Shown: positions 12,793 to 14,781 of the stretch, piece after piece
Layout: every line of letters begins with the position of its first letter
How positions within the stretch are numbered: position 1 is the first letter of the stretch
Assembly (NCBI GenBank): GCA_945906975.1
Contig: CAMDRY010000034.1
Coordinates: 1-14,781 of the forward strand
Reading direction: 5' to 3'
Length of the DNA: 14,781 bases
Source: Bordetella parapertussis
Lineage (GTDB): Bacteria; Pseudomonadota; Gammaproteobacteria; Burkholderiales; SG8-39
Position numbers and translations under genes: made by a program
Notes under the pieces: model-generated
Database searches by the model: none
What the model saw: the letters and a program-made list of their open reading frames with translations, nothing else
Told to the model about the DNA's origin: nothing

Positions 12793-13289
12793 ATGGCTGT
12801 TGCCCGCACCGATGATGGCGTGGACCTGCATTACGAATCGATCGGGGCGGGCGCTGTCGCTGTGCGTCGCCGGTTGCGGCTATGGCGCGAAGTTGGCGCA
12901 GCGCGAGCGTTTTTGCGCGGCCGCCGCCTGTGCCAGGCTGTTGCTGGAAAAAAGAATGGCCGCCTTTGTCGAGACCTACGCCGTCGGTCCGACGCGCCCG
13001 CCCCTCGCTCTAGAGCATGACCGAGGCACTGGCCAAACTGACCGTGCCGACCCTGATCGTCAACGGCGACGAGGACTGGCCCTGCCTGCAACCTGGGCTA
13101 CTGCTCAAGCAGGTCATTCCGTCTGCGGCGCTGGCGGTGCTGCCCAATTGCGGCCACACCATGAACCTGGAGGCGGCGGAGGATTTCAACCATGTCGTCG
13201 ATGCATTTTTGGCTCATGCCGCGAGCGGCCGCCGGGCGCAGCGCGACCCGCGCGCCATGGTCGCTTCCATCACCGGTGTGAAATTCTGA
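12793..13289 (+). pseudogene. Broken alpha/beta hydrolase gene, three frames with deletions
   Basis: A ribosome site AAGGAG (12780-12785) and start are intact: 'MAVARTDDGVDLHYESIGAG' in frame 1. The protein then continues in frame 2 ('SLCVAGCGYGAKLAQRERF', 'RMAAFVETYAVGPTR', ~12860-13005) and finishes in frame 3 ('LTVPTLIVNGDEDWPCL', 'PNCGHTMNLEAAEDFN', to TGA 13287-13289). The His of 'CGHT' is kept, but the oxyanion and nucleophile-elbow region between the first two parts is deleted, as is a stretch after 'GPTR'. About 150 of the usual ~280 residues remain. The piece from the ATG at 13017 could still be translated (90 residues) but would lack the nucleophile. Probably once an esterase or C-C hydrolase co-transcribed with the Bug pair. 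Confidence 0.85.
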
Positions 13290-13322
13290 CCTGTTTGCAA
13301 ACTTCGGTGCGGCATCCTTCCT

Positions 13323-14273
13323 ATGAAAATTAAAATTGCAGAAAATTTCCGCGCCATTTTTTATGCGCCGTTTTACGCGCTGCGCGCCCTTGATTTTGCC
13401 GCCCGTGAAGGCGTCGAGGTCGAGTGGCTTGCGCCCGGCTCTCCGGGCGGCGCCATAGACGATGTCAAATGCGGGCGCACCGACGCGACCTGGGGCGGCC
13501 CCATGCGTGTGTTGAAAGACCACGACAGCACGCCGGCCGACGGCGGTTCGCTGGTGTGCTTTGGCGACGTGGTGACGCGCGATCCCTTTTTTCTGCTGGG
13601 CCGGAGCGACGCGGCAAACCCTGCCCAATTCCGGCTTGCCGATCTCGCGCAGCTGCGCCTGGGGACGGTGTCCGAGGTGCCCACGCCCTGGCATTGCCTG
13701 CGCGCCGACCTCGAGGACGCGGGCGTCGACACGGAGGCCATGCGCGCCGCGGGCCGGCTGGTGACCGACCTGAGCATGGCGCAGCAAATGCAGGCCTTGC
13801 AGTCGCAGGTGTCAACAGATGGCCAAGCGGGCGGGCTCGATGTGGCGCAGGTGCTGGAGCCTTTTGTCAGCGCGGCGCTGGCCGACAACACCGGCAGGCT
13901 GCTCTATACGGCGGCCTCACGCGGCCCCACGGTCTACACCACCTTCATCGGCTCGCGCGACGGTCTGGCGCGCCAGGGCGAGGCCTTCGCCGCCATCACC
14001 CGTGCACTGGCCAGGCTGCAGCACTGGATGGTCGAGCAGGGTCCGGACGAACTGGCGCGTGTCACTGCGCCGTTTTTCCCCGATGTGCCGGCGGCGCATT
14101 TTTACGCCGCCATCGGGCGCTATTATCGCGACGGCATCTGGGCGCAGGAGACCACCGTGTCCAGGCCCGGCTTCGAGCGTCTGGCGCAAAGCCTGCACGA
14201 GGGCGGCTTTATCAAAACGCGCGGTACATACGCCGAGTGCATCCACAATTTCGACGGCGCCGCAAGCGTATGA
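13323..14273 (+). CDS. NMT1/THI5-like substrate-binding protein without signal peptide, paralogue
   Basis: 316 residues from the ATG at 13323; no clear ribosome site. It is a paralogue of the minus-strand product of 9538-10425, sharing 'AENFRA-x-FYAPFYA' at the N-terminus, 'TWGGPMRVLKDHD', 'VVTRDPFFLL', 'LRLGTVSEVPTPW', 'LDVAQVLEPFVSAAL', 'RGPTVYTTFIGSRDGLAR' and 'GGFIKTRGTYAEC'. It is longer mainly through an insertion around residues 145-178 and a short C-terminal tail. Like its paralogue it begins directly at the first beta-strand with no export signal. It stands 33 bp after the hydrolase wreck and ends inside a 9-bp-period repeat that supplies five in-frame TGA codons. Cytoplasmic ligand binding, sensing or an enzymatic role are all possible. 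Confidence 0.8.
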   Translation: MKIKIAENFRAIFYAPFYALRALDFAAREGVEVEWLAPGSPGGAIDDVKCGRTDATWGGPMRVLKDHDSTPADGGSLVCFGDVVTRDPFFLLGRSDAANPAQFRLADLAQLRLGTVSEVPTPWHCLRADLEDAGVDTEAMRAAGRLVTDLSMAQQMQALQSQVSTDGQAGGLDVAQVLEPFVSAALADNTGRLLYTAASRGPTVYTTFIGSRDGLARQGEAFAAITRALARLQHWMVEQGPDELARVTAPFFPDVPAAHFYAAIGRYYRDGIWAQETTVSRPGFERLAQSLHEGGFIKTRGTYAECIHNFDGAASV

Positions 14274-14324
14274 ACGGTATGAACGGCCTGAACCACCTGA
14301 GCCACCTGAATCGCATGGGTGCCA
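14271..14324 (+). repeat. 9-bp-period repeat, TGAACCACC-like, six degenerate units
   Basis: Units TGAACGGTA, TGAACGGCC, TGAACCACC, TGAGCCACC, TGAATCGCA and TGGGTGCCA start at 14271 and repeat every 9 bp. The first TGA is the stop of the binding-protein gene, so four more stops follow in the same frame. In the frame of the next Bug gene the tract reads as three-residue units (MNG MNG LNH LSH LNR MGA). Confidence 0.8.
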
Positions 14325-14353
14325 GCATGACTTATTTTTTTGGAGAATTGCCA

Positions 14354-14781
14354 ATGAACGCTATTTTTCTTCAACGCGCGCTATGTAGTTTATGCAGTCT
14401 ATGCGGACTGCGCAGTCTGCAAAGCGCGCGCCTGCTCGTCGCCGGACTGTTCGGCTTGACAGTCCTGACTGCCCAGGCAGTCTTTGCCGCCGATGACTAT
14501 CCGAGCAAGCCGATCCAGATGATTGTGCCCTTTCCTTCGGGTGGGCCGGCCGACATTGTCGGGCGTCTTTACGCGCAACATTTGTCGCTCATCCTCGGCC
14601 AGCCGGTGGTCACGCTCAATCGTGACGGCGCCAGCGGCACCATAGGCACGGGGGTCGCCGCCCGCGCCGCGCCCGATGGCTACACCATCGTGTTCGGCAC
14701 CACCAGCACCATGGCGGTCAACCAGGTGATCATGAAGCAGGTGCCGTATGACTTCGCGCGCGATTTTTCACTCATTGGCCT
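14354..14781 (+). CDS. Bug/TctC-family receptor, N-terminal part (runs off the window)
   Basis: 142 complete codons are visible. The ATG at 14354 has GGAG (14342-14345) at 8-nt spacing. The signal peptide is long: an n-region of ~27 residues containing 'LCSLCSLCGLRSLQS', a hydrophobic core 'LLVAGLFGLTVLTA', and cleavage near 'AVFA' (~46). The mature part carries the family signature: 'DDYPSKPIQMIVPFPSGGPA', 'NRDGASGTIGTGVAAR', 'PDGYTIVFG', 'VPYDFARDFSLIG'. The same frame is open back to an ATG at 14270 that overlaps the previous stop (ATGA), which would add 28 repetitive residues and bury the signal; I consider that start less likely. It is the fourth receptor gene of this family in the window. 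Confidence 0.9.
   Translation, partial: MNAIFLQRALCSLCSLCGLRSLQSARLLVAGLFGLTVLTAQAVFAADDYPSKPIQMIVPFPSGGPADIVGRLYAQHLSLILGQPVVTLNRDGASGTIGTGVAARAAPDGYTIVFGTTSTMAVNQVIMKQVPYDFARDFSLIG
14381..14425 (+). repeat. Five imperfect 9-bp units inside the Bug signal-peptide region
   Basis: CTATGTAGT, TTATGCAGT, CTATGCGGA, CTGCGCAGT, CTGCAAAGC: in-frame 9-bp units encoding LCS LCS LCG LRS LQS, codons 10-24 of the gene. They lengthen the n-region of the signal peptide and introduce three cysteines. They are separate in sequence from the tract at 14271-14324 but have the same period. Confidence 0.75.

Noticed and set aside
11788..12831. 347-codon minus-strand frame opposite the second Bug gene
   Set aside because: Antisense shadow of a strongly conserved receptor; the product is His/Arg-rich with no recognisable domain.
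14271..14324. CRISPR-like array
   Set aside because: The units are contiguous 9-bp tandem repeats without spacers and no cas genes are present.

Overview
The window is GC-rich bacterial chromosome, most likely from a betaproteobacterium of the order Burkholderiales. The main reason is the number of Bug/TctC-type periplasmic solute receptors (tripartite tricarboxylate transporter family), which are expanded in Bordetella, Achromobacter, Cupriavidus and comamonads. Four intact or edge-cut copies and one relic are visible. No TctA/TctB membrane subunits, ABC permeases or ATPases occur here, so all of these receptors are orphans. I see no rRNA, tRNA, CRISPR array, transposase or phage gene.

Layout. 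(1) 1-390 is the 3' end of a Bug receptor. It overlaps tail-to-tail with a minus-strand cupin gene (280-996). (2) A divergent control region (997-1176) with two GTTG/CAAC palindromes separates the cupin gene from a rightward, probably co-transcribed catabolic cluster (1177-6280). Its genes are an Asp/Glu-racemase-fold protein without the usual cysteines, a 3-hydroxybutyrate-dehydrogenase-like SDR with a changed substrate pocket, a 2-keto-4-pentenoate hydratase-family enzyme, a Bug receptor, and two FabG-like SDRs. Together they look like uptake and oxidation of an unidentified hydroxy- or keto-carboxylic acid. (3) 6281-8974 holds ordinary genes: an FmdB-type zinc ribbon, a DUF1653 protein, a Gfo/Idh/MocA-like oxidoreductase, and an exported ankyrin-repeat protein overlapping its 3' end. 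(4) 8975-9537 is a decayed stretch. It has a hairpin, a 13-bp tandem repeat, the last codons of a minus-strand binding-protein gene, and the C-terminus of a Bug gene.

(5) 9538-14781 is a receptor-rich accessory region: a minus-strand NMT1/THI5-like binding protein without a signal peptide, two tandemly duplicated Bug receptors, a three-frame wreck of an alpha/beta hydrolase gene, a second signal-less NMT1-like paralogue, and the start of another Bug gene. Two 9-bp-period repeat tracts lie around that last gene start. The relics in region 4 match the C-termini of both receptor families in region 5, which suggests that a Bug plus NMT1-like module has been duplicated and lost repeatedly here.

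The most unusual points are the paired signal-less NMT1-like proteins beside exported Bug receptors, the changed catalytic or binding residues in two enzymes of the catabolic cluster, and the in-frame 9-bp repeats next to the last Bug gene. All functional calls rest on motifs recognised by eye; no database search was run.
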